A stretch of 42,891 bases of DNA from JAJACP01 sp964350245 (GCA_964350245.1 CAYGJC010000016.1:1-42891); one strand, 5' to 3'. Counted from the stretch's first letter, positions 8,473-16,692 are shown. Notes: generated from the sequence alone by a model not told the origin. A program made the numbers and translations.

Positions 8473-8648
8473 GAACCTATTCCAAAAGTGGGCGTGCGAT
8501 GGACCGTATTAGATTGTCGGTGAGCCTCGTTAAGCGTAAGCGTGACCGCGAGGAAGGGAATAGTGGAAATCATATGACCGACGAGCGGTCTTACGAGAAT
8601 CACGACAAGATGATCCGGGACATCCGCGGATACTTTTGGGATAGGTTC
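8473..8648. mobile_element. 176-bp repeat-like element with terminal inverted repeats
   Basis: The ends GAACCTATTCCAAAAGT (8473-8489) and ACTTTTGGGATAGGTTC (8632-8648) are inverted repeats of 17 bp with one mismatch. The interior is GC-richer than the flanks and contains further self-complementary pieces (for example CCTCG...CGAGG near 8526-8553), suggesting a folded or MITE-like element with no coding capacity. It sits exactly between the divergent reductase and ackA genes. No target-site repeat was found. Promoter or regulatory influence on either gene is possible but unproven. Confidence 0.55.
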
Positions 8649-8716
8649 AATGGTAAAAAATCACCAAAATGAGTTGGAGCATACGCAACTAAAAATCAAA
8701 GAGAAGGCGAACAGAA

Positions 8717-9874
8717 ATGGAGTTAATATTAGTCGTCAACAGTGGATCTAGTAGTCACAAGTGCTCCTTATTTGAAAAGAAGCAATCTACTCCTATCTGG
8801 TCAGGGCATGTAGAATGGAAGGAGGGGTATCGCGACGCTCACCTCACCGTTAAAACAGAGGGAATCGATCAAGCGCTCACCATTGACTCAGCTCGTGAAG
8901 GGTTAGAAAAACTCCTGGACACGCTTCCTCACTCGACTAAACTAACTGCAGTAGGACACCGCGTTGTACATGGAGGCGAGATCTTTCAACAGACAACTCT
9001 AGTTACGGATGAGGTCAAAAAAAACCTTTCTGATCTTGCCTATCTCGCTCCGCTTCACAACCCCGCTAACCTAGAAGGCATCGAAACAACAGAACGCCTC
9101 TTTCCCAATGTGCCCCAGTTTGCTGCTTTTGATACAGCCTTTCACGCCTCTTTATCAGAGGTCGCAGCCACATACCCCATCCCTTATGCATGGCGCGCAA
9201 AAGGAGTGCGACGCTATGGCTTTCATGGGATTAGCCACGCCTACTGCTCCAAAAGGGCTGCCTCTTTCTTAGGCAAAGAGGGAAAAATGATCGTATGCCA
9301 TTTAGGCGCAGGGGCCTCTCTTTGTGCAGTTAAAGATGGCAAAAGTGTGGATACAACGATGGGAATGACCCCCCTAGAGGGATTAATGATGGCGTCTCGA
9401 TCGGGCTCAATTGATCCGGGACTTCTTCTACATCTCCTCATCCATGAAAAGCTGACTCCTCAGTCAGTAGATCACATGCTGAACAAAGAATCGGGACTGT
9501 TAGGGGTTTCAGGTATTTCTGAAGATCTGCGCGATGTGCTTGAAGCTGCACAAAAAGGAAATGAGCAAGCCACTCTTGCCTTTGACCTGTTTATTCACCG
9601 TCTTGTCAGTAACATAGCTATGATGGCAGCCACACTAGGAGGTCTTGAGATACTCGTATTTACTGCCGGCATTGGAGAAAATGCTCAGAGCGTGCGGGAA
9701 AAAGCATGCGAGGCATGCGCTTTTTTAGGGGTTAAGCTAGATCCTGAAAAAAATAGATCTCCCTCTCATGAGGAGAGGGAGATCTCAACAACAGACTCTA
9801 AGGTACAAATTCTTGTCATTCCCACACAAGAGGAGTGGGAGATCAGCAATCAGGTGCGGGCTCAATTATCATAG
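8717..9874 (+). CDS. ackA: acetate kinase
   Basis: Interconverts acetyl phosphate plus ADP with acetate plus ATP, giving ATP from acetyl-CoA overflow. 385 residues, near the usual 400. Family motifs are in place: VNSGSSSHKCSLF at the N-terminus, GHRVVHGG near residue 83, YGFHGISHAY near 164, DTTMGMTPLEGLMMASRSGSIDPG near 212-235, and FTAGIGENA near 314. The C-terminal part carries a perfect hairpin in its coding sequence (9755-9785). The stop overlaps the convergent gene by 13 bp. No phosphotransacetylase gene is seen in the window. Confidence 0.95.
   Translation: MELILVVNSGSSSHKCSLFEKKQSTPIWSGHVEWKEGYRDAHLTVKTEGIDQALTIDSAREGLEKLLDTLPHSTKLTAVGHRVVHGGEIFQQTTLVTDEVKKNLSDLAYLAPLHNPANLEGIETTERLFPNVPQFAAFDTAFHASLSEVAATYPIPYAWRAKGVRRYGFHGISHAYCSKRAASFLGKEGKMIVCHLGAGASLCAVKDGKSVDTTMGMTPLEGLMMASRSGSIDPGLLLHLLIHEKLTPQSVDHMLNKESGLLGVSGISEDLRDVLEAAQKGNEQATLAFDLFIHRLVSNIAMMAATLGGLEILVFTAGIGENAQSVREKACEACAFLGVKLDPEKNRSPSHEEREISTTDSKVQILVIPTQEEWEISNQVRAQLS
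9755..9785. repeat. perfect 13-bp inverted repeat inside ackA
   Basis: Arms AGATCTCCCTCTC (9755-9767) and GAGAGGGAGATCT (9773-9785) enclose 5 bases. It encodes RSPSHEEREI near the AckA C-terminus, a spot where length varies in the family, so it could be a small palindromic insertion tolerated in frame. It lacks a T-run and does not look like a terminator. Confidence 0.5.
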
Positions 9875-10557
9875 CGATCATGATTGCCTTTTCTGGGAAT
9901 CTCATTGATCAGAACATCGATAAAACCATCCCAATTGTGTGTCTGGACATAAGGATAAATACGGTTCACATCGAGCTCAACTGTCTCAGCAAAGTGATGG
10001 ATAAAGTCATCTGTCAGATTACCGAGATGCATTTCGGTCACCAAGCTCTCTTTCAATCCACTAACAAAGTGATTCCATATCCACCCTCGCCCACGAATGT
10101 TGCGCACTCCGACTTTCATCTCTTCATCGGTGAAAACAGTCATTAAAAAACGTAAAGGGTGTACATGATCGATCCGATCCCCAGCAGCCTCTAAATCTCC
10201 TTTAATTAAGGCAATTGTAATGAGAGATTTATCGGCTAACGAAGAGACGATATAGTGGATATCCGCTTTCTCATGAGGCATGACCGCGACTGAATAATCT
10301 CGGGGATGACCGATATAGCCTCCCTGATGAGAAACGTGCAGATCCCACTCTTCTTTATTCCGAGTTGGGGAAAAAGCTACAATATAAGCTGTATCATCCG
10401 TAAAGTGCGCCACCCTTTCTTGCAGCACGCGGAGGCTCTCTTCAGGATCAACATCAAAAACTAGCGTTTTTCCATCCTGTGTGTTAATCAAAACTTCGTT
10501 GGCATGCACCATGCTTAAAAGTAGAGAGACCATCACCAAGCACTTGACTGGATGCAT
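9862..10557 (-). CDS. exported protein with ubiquitin-like N-terminal segment, function unknown
   Basis: 231 residues. A signal peptide is clear (MHPVKCLVMVSLLLSMVHA, cleavage before NE). Right after it, residues 20-54 (EVLINTQDGKTLVFDVDPEE, then SLRVLQERV) follow the pattern of the ubiquitin beta-hairpin and first helix: hydrophobic strand, GKT turn, hydrophobic strand ending in a proline, then an amphipathic helix. The rest (to residue 231) is not recognised. There is no C-terminal di-glycine, so conjugation like ubiquitin is unlikely. The gene is convergent with ackA (13-bp overlap) and divergent from the barrel-like gene at 10661. The ubiquitin-like reading is an inference from pattern only and could be a generic beta-grasp fold. 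Confidence 0.7.
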   Translation of the reverse strand: MHPVKCLVMVSLLLSMVHANEVLINTQDGKTLVFDVDPEESLRVLQERVAHFTDDTAYIVAFSPTRNKEEWDLHVSHQGGYIGHPRDYSVAVMPHEKADIHYIVSSLADKSLITIALIKGDLEAAGDRIDHVHPLRFLMTVFTDEEMKVGVRNIRGRGWIWNHFVSGLKESLVTEMHLGNLTDDFIHHFAETVELDVNRIYPYVQTHNWDGFIDVLINEIPRKGNHDRYDN

Positions 10558-10660
10558 TCTTTCACCTCGTGCGAAATGTTAAAAATTTGCTAAGACAAAC
10601 CATAAAATTACAAAAAAAAAATCTCAAGAATTATTTCAATGAGGTAAGGTGATAAGGAAT

Positions 10661-11422
10661 ATGAGAGCGCTCTTTCTGACACTGATCATCGCTTTATCTT
10701 ATCTAGCCCAAGCGAGTTGCCCTCTTCAGGTCTACGTTGGAGAAGAGAGCTACCTTTTTTGGCGCTCGCGCGAAGGAGGAACCAAGCAAGACGGTAGAAT
10801 CGATGGTGTACGCGTTGGATTCGATCGTTTGAAGCGTTATGGATGGTATTTGGGAGCCGATTACTTGTATGCAACAGGACCATTAAGTGGGCAAACAGGC
10901 AAAGGCAACCCTTTAAGCTCGGAGCTGACCGACGAAATTTTTGAAGCGCGTTTTGGGTACACTCTGCAAAAAAACATCTGTGATCGCCCCTTTATTACAC
11001 CGTTTATCGGCTGGGGTTATTTCAAAGAGACCAATCGCTTTTACCCTCCATCTAACCTTACCTGTAAGTTCACAGATACATTTAATTTTATTGCAGTCGG
11101 TTTTTTATCTGGAGTGAATTTAACTCCTCTGTTAAGTATGGGCATTAATTTCAAAGTGAGATTTATGCAGGACGCCCAGTCTAAAGTAACAGAAGATCCT
11201 CTGTTCGACGATGTGACTTTGATCATCGAAAATGAAACAGCGTATCGACTCGAGGTTCCCTTTACCTATACTCCCTGCGACGCGTTTTTGGGTATCGGAG
11301 GCCAAGTGGCTCCTTTTTACGAATTCCGTCATTTCGGCGGACGTGAAGGATATCCCTTTAATTTTAGGGACACTAAATTTCATCTACTTGGAATGCGCTT
11401 ATCACTTGTTTATCGTTACTAA
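10661..11422 (+). CDS. putative outer-membrane beta-barrel protein
   Basis: 253 residues. The ATG at 10661 is favoured because AGGTGAT at 10646-10652, a strong match to the anti-Shine-Dalgarno, lies 8 bp upstream; the GTG at 10649 lies within that site. A signal peptide (MRALFLTLIIALSYLAQA) precedes a body rich in alternating aromatic and polar residues: WYLGADYLYATG, FEARFGYTL, FITPFIGWGYF, FKVRFMQ, FYEFRHF. It ends with LLGMRLSLVYRY, whose final aromatic is a typical BamA recognition end. This supports a small barrel of perhaps eight to ten strands in the outer membrane. No specific function or family is recognised. Confidence 0.8.
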   Translation: MRALFLTLIIALSYLAQASCPLQVYVGEESYLFWRSREGGTKQDGRIDGVRVGFDRLKRYGWYLGADYLYATGPLSGQTGKGNPLSSELTDEIFEARFGYTLQKNICDRPFITPFIGWGYFKETNRFYPPSNLTCKFTDTFNFIAVGFLSGVNLTPLLSMGINFKVRFMQDAQSKVTEDPLFDDVTLIIENETAYRLEVPFTYTPCDAFLGIGGQVAPFYEFRHFGGREGYPFNFRDTKFHLLGMRLSLVYRY

Positions 11423-11431
11423 AGGAAATCA

Positions 11432-12511
11432 ATGGGGAATTTTTACTCGCGGCTCAGCTACAGTTTTGGAAATGAAGATTGGAAAACAGAGCAAAAAGCA
11501 CTTCGCATTGAGCCGACAGACCGCGTTGTCTCCGTGACTGCGAGCGGTGATCGCCCTCTTAATCTACTCACCACAGAGCTTGCAGAGCTAGTCACCATTG
11601 ACGCCAACCCGATGCAAACAGCCCTTTTTGATTTAAAACAGACTGCCCTTAAGCAACTTGACTTCCCTGAATACCTCTCTTTTTTAGGCGCGGACCCACA
11701 CCCCAACCGCTACCAAGCCTACACGCAATTTGAACAACAACTGGCACCTGACTCGATCAAGTTGTGGGATCGACAAACAGGAAAAATCGCACGCGGTATT
11801 TTATATGAGGGAGCTGTAGAAAAATGGCTCCAAAGGATGGCCCGCATTCTGCGTCCACTCAGGGGGCAAAAAATCGATACGCTTTTTTCTTTCGATGATA
11901 TCGAAAATCAAAGAACCTACTTAAAAGAGTCGTGGCATACCTATCTGTGGCAAAAAACCTTTCAAATCTCTCTGCATCCCTGGATCACCCGCTACTTTAT
12001 CAGCGATCCCGGACTTTATGCCTACGTCGACAAAAGACTCCACATTGGCGATCACCTCTATGACAAACTACACAGTTCTTTAGATCGTTTTCTAGCTAAA
12101 GAGAGTGTCCTACTTGCCCTCATTTTTAAAGGAAAGGTCGAAAAGAGCCAATTCCCTCCCTATTTGACCGAAGAGGGAGCGACTCAAATTCGCAATCAAC
12201 TCGACCGTGTCAAATTCGATACAAAAGATATGCTCTCGTATCTAGAAGGAGCTCCAGACCAGTCTATCAACTGCTTTTCCTGCTCCGATATTGCCTCCTA
12301 TATCGATGCACCGAGTTTTGAAAAGCTGGTACGCCAAATTCACCGGACAGCTGCACCTGGAGCCCGTTTTTGTATTCGTCAGTTTTTATCCAACCAACAG
12401 ATTCCGGCAGATCTTACTGAACACTTTCAACGGGACCATCAACTGGAAGAAGAGCTAGAAAAAGAAGACCGCTGTTTTGTTTATCGCTTTATGTGTGGTA
12501 CCATCAACTGA
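11432..12511 (+). CDS. BtaA-like (DUF3419) 3-amino-3-carboxypropyl transferase
   Basis: 359 residues matching the BtaA/DUF3419 family, which moves the 3-amino-3-carboxypropyl group of S-adenosylmethionine to diacylglycerol in betaine-lipid synthesis. Visible features are an N-terminal FGNEDWKTEQKAL, the SAM-binding segment VVSVTASGDRPLNLLTTE followed by DANPMQTALFDLKQTAL, and a C-terminal FCIRQFL segment before the end. AAAGGAAA precedes the ATG at 11432, and only 9 bp separate it from the barrel gene. The partner methyltransferase BtaB is not in the window, so betaine-lipid synthesis cannot be claimed; the family also occurs alone in bacteria with unknown substrate. Confidence 0.85.
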   Translation: MGNFYSRLSYSFGNEDWKTEQKALRIEPTDRVVSVTASGDRPLNLLTTELAELVTIDANPMQTALFDLKQTALKQLDFPEYLSFLGADPHPNRYQAYTQFEQQLAPDSIKLWDRQTGKIARGILYEGAVEKWLQRMARILRPLRGQKIDTLFSFDDIENQRTYLKESWHTYLWQKTFQISLHPWITRYFISDPGLYAYVDKRLHIGDHLYDKLHSSLDRFLAKESVLLALIFKGKVEKSQFPPYLTEEGATQIRNQLDRVKFDTKDMLSYLEGAPDQSINCFSCSDIASYIDAPSFEKLVRQIHRTAAPGARFCIRQFLSNQQIPADLTEHFQRDHQLEEELEKEDRCFVYRFMCGTIN

Positions 12512-12513
12512 GC

Positions 12514-13086
12514 ATGAAATATTTTTTCTTTCTTACCCTCCTGGCCGCAACTAGCTGTGTCCGCTATGATACAGGAGGACTCTGCGATCTTCAAATGACA
12601 CAGAGCGAAACGGTCACAATTGTAGCCAAAGCATATACAAAAACTGACTGTAGGCGCTACCTCAACAAAAATGTTCTACAAAGCGGGTATCAACCTATCC
12701 AAATCTGCATCGATAATCCCACCGATTCTCCCTATTTTTTCTCGACAAGCCGTGTGACCTTACCTATTGCACCCACCGCTGAGGTTTCCAGAAAGGCCCA
12801 CACCTCCACAGCAGGGCGGATTGCAAGTTATGGGGCGGCTACTTTACTGGCCTCGCCTCTCTTCGCGGTACCTGCGGTAGTCGACGGCTATCGTTCGTGC
12901 GCGGCCAATGAACAACTCGATCACGATTTTTTGGTCAAAGCTGCCCATGACTGCACAATTGCCCCCCGGTCGAAAGCGAACATGATTCTTTTCGTTCCCC
13001 TTCGCGACTATGAAGAGAGCTTTACTGTGACGCTAATCGATACTGAGACGCGCCATTCAATCAACATCACCGCCTCCGCTCACTAA
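12514..13086 (+). CDS. putative lipoprotein, function unknown
   Basis: 190 residues from the ATG at 12514, 2 bp after the BtaA-like stop; the longer frame from 12493 would overlap it and spoil the signal sequence. The start MKYFFFLTLLAATSC looks like a lipoprotein signal with Cys15 as the acylation site. The mature part has several cysteines and one internal hydrophobic stretch (SYGAATLLASPLFAVPAVV, about residues 105-123). No family is recognised. It is probably co-transcribed with the BtaA-like gene. Confidence 0.75.
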   Translation: MKYFFFLTLLAATSCVRYDTGGLCDLQMTQSETVTIVAKAYTKTDCRRYLNKNVLQSGYQPIQICIDNPTDSPYFFSTSRVTLPIAPTAEVSRKAHTSTAGRIASYGAATLLASPLFAVPAVVDGYRSCAANEQLDHDFLVKAAHDCTIAPRSKANMILFVPLRDYEESFTVTLIDTETRHSINITASAH

Positions 13087-13133
13087 AAATACTGCTTTTG
13101 AAGACTCTCGCAGCACAGGTTCTCTGCTCCGTC

Positions 13134-13565
13134 TCAAACTTGAGGCGTATTATCTATACTGGGGTCGAGACCCTTAAAACGGGAATTAAGATTGCGCCGA
13201 GTGGGATCGCGGTGTTGACAAGCCCAGGCGACAAGCCCAAATACAAATAGCGATAAGCCGCCTCCTGCCATTAAAGAGCTATTCACCATCCCAATCTGAG
13301 CCAAAACAGCGATGCTATTCATGCCATGGGGCAACACTCCATTTGATGCCAACAAGGATAGCACCCCTGTCACCAAAGCGATAGCACCGATCACGACCAC
13401 AAAAATAACAAAAGCCTTTAAGCAAATATTGCGGGATGGATGTTGAACACGAGGTCTGCGACCGGGAACTCCATGACTCACTGTTTCACCAGGCACCCCT
13501 GTAACAGGTGTCATGGGCGTACCAAATACAGAGTCAGTCAAATCGGCAAAAGGAGTTAGCGCCAT
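13134..13565 (-). CDS. small two-helix membrane protein, possible Inc-type
   Basis: 143 residues from the ATG at 13565, which has GGAG about 9 bases upstream; the TTG five codons earlier overlaps that site. A hydrophilic N-terminus of about 45 residues is followed by two close hydrophobic segments (about 50-74 ending SLLASNG, and about 90-119 ending LFVFGLVAWAC) and a short basic tail. This bilobed hydrophobic layout is the hallmark of chlamydial inclusion-membrane proteins, but composition alone does not prove secretion. It has no recognised homologue family. Confidence 0.7.
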   Translation of the reverse strand: MALTPFADLTDSVFGTPMTPVTGVPGETVSHGVPGRRPRVQHPSRNICLKAFVIFVVVIGAIALVTGVLSLLASNGVLPHGMNSIAVLAQIGMVNSSLMAGGGLSLFVFGLVAWACQHRDPTRRNLNSRFKGLDPSIDNTPQV

Positions 13566-13645
13566 TAACCATTTCTCCAAAAAATGCGGACTTTCATGAG
13601 ATCATTCTAGAGTAATGAACCATAATGAACAAGGTGCTTTGTCTC

Positions 13646-14638
13646 TTAACGTGTGAGGGCAGCTAGAATGCGCCTTTTGCCTTGAAAAGGAGCCCGACCA
13701 TGCATCGCTAAAATATTATCTAGCACCATCACGTCCCCCTTCTCCCAGGGGAAACGAATCGTCTGCTGATCCAAGACATCCATAACATGATAAAGATTTT
13801 TTAGAGGGATGGGCTTTCCATCTCCAAAAAAGATTTTATGCATGACCGTATCCTTTTTGAAGTAAAGAAATTTTGTTCCAATCCAGTTCATCCGCCCAAT
13901 CAGGCGGGGGTTGTAATCGTACAAATGCGCCTGATTAAACCAAGTCGCCTCACCGGTTTCAGGATGGTTCAGCACAGCCGGACGGTTATAAATGACCTGA
14001 AGCCATTCATTTTTGTTCCACTTGTACTCAAATTGACTCGCCCTGCAAAGTCGCGCGACTTCTTCTTTATCATCTGTTTCAAAGGCGTCCATCCACGTTT
14101 TATGCGCTCGCTGAAAACGGTTGATCAGATCAAGGAGTCGACTCTTTCCATAAAAGTTGGAGATGTATCTAAGACTCCGCTTTTCAAACTGCTCACGCAC
14201 CTCCGGTTTCACCGCTTTGTAGATTGACCGCGCGTCGGCAATAATCGTTTCTCCCCCTGTCTCAGGTGGAGTTTGGCAATAAAAGTAGATGTGCCTCGGG
14301 TAATTTTTAACGTAGCTCATCTCGTTGTGCAAAGGAATTTTAATCGAGGGAGGCGCCTCAGTAGAGGTATAAACCTTTCCTTTCACTTTATCTCGAGGGG
14401 TATCGCCCCCGATATAGCTAACAGGCTTACCCAATCCTAACGCATCGATCACTAGGTTAAAATTGTCAGCTCCCTCAACCGGAAAGCCGCGGAATAAGAT
14501 TCCCCCATATTTAAGAATTTCTTTGCAGAAATGCTCCTGATTTTCTCGAATGAAACCCAGAAAATCTTCAAAAGACATTTCTTTTTCGGGTTCAATCACA
14601 AGGGGAAGTTTTTGCTTTGTAATAAAGGATGTTTTCAT
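13646..14638 (-). CDS. TauD/TfdA-family Fe(II)/2-oxoglutarate dioxygenase
   Basis: 330 residues from ATG 14638 (MKTSFITKQ); an upstream in-frame TTG/ATG extension of 13 codons has no support. The fold signature is the metal-binding H-x-E in PLHNEMSY (near residue 118) with the distal histidine in LAMHGRAPF and the 2-oxoglutarate-binding arginine in KRRILAAL at the C-terminus. GGILFRGFPV and PPETGGETIIADAR are standard for the SyrP/clavaminate-synthase-like branch. Substrate is unknown; members hydroxylate amino acids or small metabolites. The H-x-E variant is common in this branch and is not a defect. Confidence 0.85.
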   Translation of the reverse strand: MKTSFITKQKLPLVIEPEKEMSFEDFLGFIRENQEHFCKEILKYGGILFRGFPVEGADNFNLVIDALGLGKPVSYIGGDTPRDKVKGKVYTSTEAPPSIKIPLHNEMSYVKNYPRHIYFYCQTPPETGGETIIADARSIYKAVKPEVREQFEKRSLRYISNFYGKSRLLDLINRFQRAHKTWMDAFETDDKEEVARLCRASQFEYKWNKNEWLQVIYNRPAVLNHPETGEATWFNQAHLYDYNPRLIGRMNWIGTKFLYFKKDTVMHKIFFGDGKPIPLKNLYHVMDVLDQQTIRFPWEKGDVMVLDNILAMHGRAPFQGKRRILAALTR

Positions 14639-14675
14639 ACCCTCTATGTAGCGCGAATAAGAAATTATTGCAACC

Positions 14676-14704
14676 AACCTTGCGATCCCAGGGATCGCAA
14701 GGTT
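14676..14704. terminator. perfect 14-bp palindrome, possible terminator
   Basis: AACCTTGCGATCCC (14676-14689) and GGGATCGCAAGGTT (14691-14704) pair perfectly around one base. It lies just after the stop of the exported methyltransferase and before the dioxygenase start, both on the minus strand, where a terminator is expected. Neither strand has a clean T-run after the stem, so termination is less certain than the structure itself. Confidence 0.5.
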
Positions 14705-14712
14705 AAAAAGAA

Positions 14713-15537
14713 TTACATTTTTAGCTGAGCGCGTACATTGAGATGCTCTGTGTGAAACGTAACAAAGCCCTCATCATCGATGCTTTCAGGAGAAAGGATC
14801 AGGTAGCGTTCAACGACCGACTCGAAAAAATCTCTTCTCCCTTCTTCAGGGCAGTCCCAGTTCGCCAAGCAAGCCGCCTCACACCAATCTACAAAAGCTT
14901 TTTTTGAGCTAAATATATTAGGTGTTTTTACAATCTCCAAACCCACCACCTTGAAGCCGGCGTGATCTAAAATGTGCTTCACTTCCTCCTCTGAGCGCAT
15001 CTTGACAACTTGGGTAGTCGGTGGATCAAATTCCAACCCGCGCTTATCCATCTCCTCTTTTGCTGCACAGAAAAAGAGAGGCTCGCCTTTCAGGGGAACA
15101 CTTAAGATAAAAGAAGCGCCTGGAGCCATATGTGACCGGACTGTTTCCATCAAAATAGAAGGATTAGGGTGTAAGTGGAGCACAGAAAAGGCTGTCACAA
15201 GATCATAATTTTGGATGGAAACAAAGTCTGAGAACTCTAAATCTTCCACATGTACAAAGTTCAGGTTAAAAAAAGGAAACATTTTTGAAGCAAAGTGAAC
15301 CATCTCAGCAGATGAGTCGACGCCTGTGACACCCCCATCCGGAACGCGTGCAGCAAGAGCTGCTGCAATTTTTCCATCCTTGGATCCAAGATCTAAAATC
15401 GACTCATCACCCTCAAGCTGGTAGGCACCAAGAGCCTCCCATGCCCATTGGCTTTGCGGTTCGGAGTTCTGAAAGTAGAATGGGCTGGCCATTAGAGGGG
15501 CACAGCAAATCATAAGTGCTAAAAAATATTTTTTCAT
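14713..15537 (-). CDS. class I SAM methyltransferase with an N-terminal signal peptide
   Basis: 274 residues. The methyltransferase core is clear: ESILDLGSKDGKIAAALAAR (SAM-binding motif I, near residues 40-60), GVTGVDSSAEMV (motif II), YDLVTAFSVLHL (motif IV) and a C-terminal half related to trans-aconitate and juvenile-hormone-acid methyltransferases. Unusually, the protein begins with MKKYFLALMICCAPLMAS, a credible signal peptide with an Ala-Ser cleavage site. An exported SAM enzyme would need a SAM source outside the bacterial cytoplasm, so it may act in the host. The alternative is that the N-terminal helix is a membrane anchor. Substrate is unknown. Confidence 0.82.
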   Translation of the reverse strand: MKKYFLALMICCAPLMASPFYFQNSEPQSQWAWEALGAYQLEGDESILDLGSKDGKIAAALAARVPDGGVTGVDSSAEMVHFASKMFPFFNLNFVHVEDLEFSDFVSIQNYDLVTAFSVLHLHPNPSILMETVRSHMAPGASFILSVPLKGEPLFFCAAKEEMDKRGLEFDPPTTQVVKMRSEEEVKHILDHAGFKVVGLEIVKTPNIFSSKKAFVDWCEAACLANWDCPEEGRRDFFESVVERYLILSPESIDDEGFVTFHTEHLNVRAQLKM

Positions 15538-15623
15538 AAAACGCTCCTACTTTTTCAAATTGAAAAGTTTACAGCGATAATAGTACACCTGAAGCGAATT
15601 ATTTAGGGAAAAAGAAGCTCTAA

Positions 15624-15735
15624 TCGGCTGTGTTGAAAAACTTAGGATGCTTAGATTTAGTCAGATTTGGTCGTCAGTTTTATGGCGCGCCAAATATGTC
15701 TGAAGATAAGCGTTATAAGTTTTTCAACACAGCCG
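15624..15735. mobile_element. 112-bp MITE with 20-bp inverted ends and 6-bp target repeats
   Basis: CGGCTGTGTTGAAAAACTTA at 15625-15644 and its exact complement at 15716-15735 bound a 71-bp core without a gene. The 6-bp direct repeat CTCTAA lies on both sides (15618-15623 and 15736-15741), the mark of a transposition event. The right end overlaps the last three codons of the acyl-CoA dehydrogenase-like gene. The end sequence resembles the ends of several DDE insertion sequences, but no parent transposase is in the window. Confidence 0.85.
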
Positions 15736-16692
15736 CTCTAAACAAGCATGCGAAATTTCTTTAGAGGGAAGAATCACACTAAAAAGCATGAGCTCCCGGC
15801 ACCGTCTCTCCACTGAGTTTGGACAAATCACGCCTCGAGTACCCAGAGAAAAGCGGGCAATATGCGAAAGATGGGTGGCAATACGGTTCATTTCCGCATA
15901 CAAAGCAATTGTGGCTCCTGACTCTAAAAAGGTTTTTCGACAAGATTGATAATCAGCATATAAAAGCGGCGCTTCGACCTCGCGCAAAAACCCAAGAGCG
16001 AGAGCCGAAAGATTGACAAATTGTACATCTAAGGGGTTTGAGGAATCTGCATACGCCCCAATGGACCGCAAAGAAACAACACTCTCCTCAGGAAGAAATA
16101 GATCCCTCATCTCGATAGAAACCGTTTGGATCGAAGTAAGAGCTACTGTCTGTATCGGTCGAGACACTTTAAGTGCACGTCCCTTTTTGAACCGGATGAT
16201 CCCCATTCCCTCCAACCCTTCCTGAGGGCAGAAAAAACCCACAACAAGCCAATCCAAAACGCGATACCCACTTACCCAGGAGACATGCCCTTTGAGCAGC
16301 CACCCCCCTTCAGTTGGTCTTGCCTCCACACAAGGACTCGCGGGTGCACGCAAGTGAGAGACGCTCACGCCCACCCTACGCTTACCCTTAGCCATGTGCA
16401 AAAGCCACTCCTCTTTAAGTACACTCTTTTCAGAACCGGAGATAAACCGAGCAGCCGCTTGGTGCTGCCTTTGTAAAAAACCTAAGGCTCCGGAGTAGGA
16501 TTGCAAAAGTTCCGTAAAGGCAAAGTAGGCTTCGCCTTGCAACGCACTTCCTCCAAACTCCTTAGAAGCTCTTTGAGCAAGCAGTTTTTGCCTTCCAAGA
16601 ATCCTAAATCCTTTTCGTAAAAGACGCTTGTCAGTGTCCATCCGCTCCGCTCGAGGGCGGACCTTCTTTTCTAAGAGATGAGTCAAATCCAT
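15724..16692 (-). CDS. acyl-CoA dehydrogenase-like protein with C-terminus rewritten by a MITE
   Basis: 322 residues from ATG 16692; a longer frame from a TTG at 16758 adds a hydrophobic leader without support. The acyl-CoA dehydrogenase order can be followed: N-terminal helices with KEFGGSALQGEAYFAFTELL, a middle beta region with GGWLLKGHVSWVSGYRVLDWLVVGF near residues 143-167, and C-terminal helices. It is about 50 residues shorter than the usual enzyme, and the catalytic glutamate was not identified. The final codons and the stop come from the MITE. Removing the element and one CTCTAA copy restores a frame ending in LLFP, only one residue longer, so the insertion hardly changed the protein. 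Activity as a dehydrogenase is uncertain. Confidence 0.7.
   Translation of the reverse strand: MDLTHLLEKKVRPRAERMDTDKRLLRKGFRILGRQKLLAQRASKEFGGSALQGEAYFAFTELLQSYSGALGFLQRQHQAAARFISGSEKSVLKEEWLLHMAKGKRRVGVSVSHLRAPASPCVEARPTEGGWLLKGHVSWVSGYRVLDWLVVGFFCPQEGLEGMGIIRFKKGRALKVSRPIQTVALTSIQTVSIEMRDLFLPEESVVSLRSIGAYADSSNPLDVQFVNLSALALGFLREVEAPLLYADYQSCRKTFLESGATIALYAEMNRIATHLSHIARFSLGTRGVICPNSVERRCRELMLFSVILPSKEISHACLERLC

Noticed and set aside
14676..14704. Confident intrinsic terminator
   Set aside because: The stem is perfect but no T-run follows on either strand, so it was kept only as a possible terminator.
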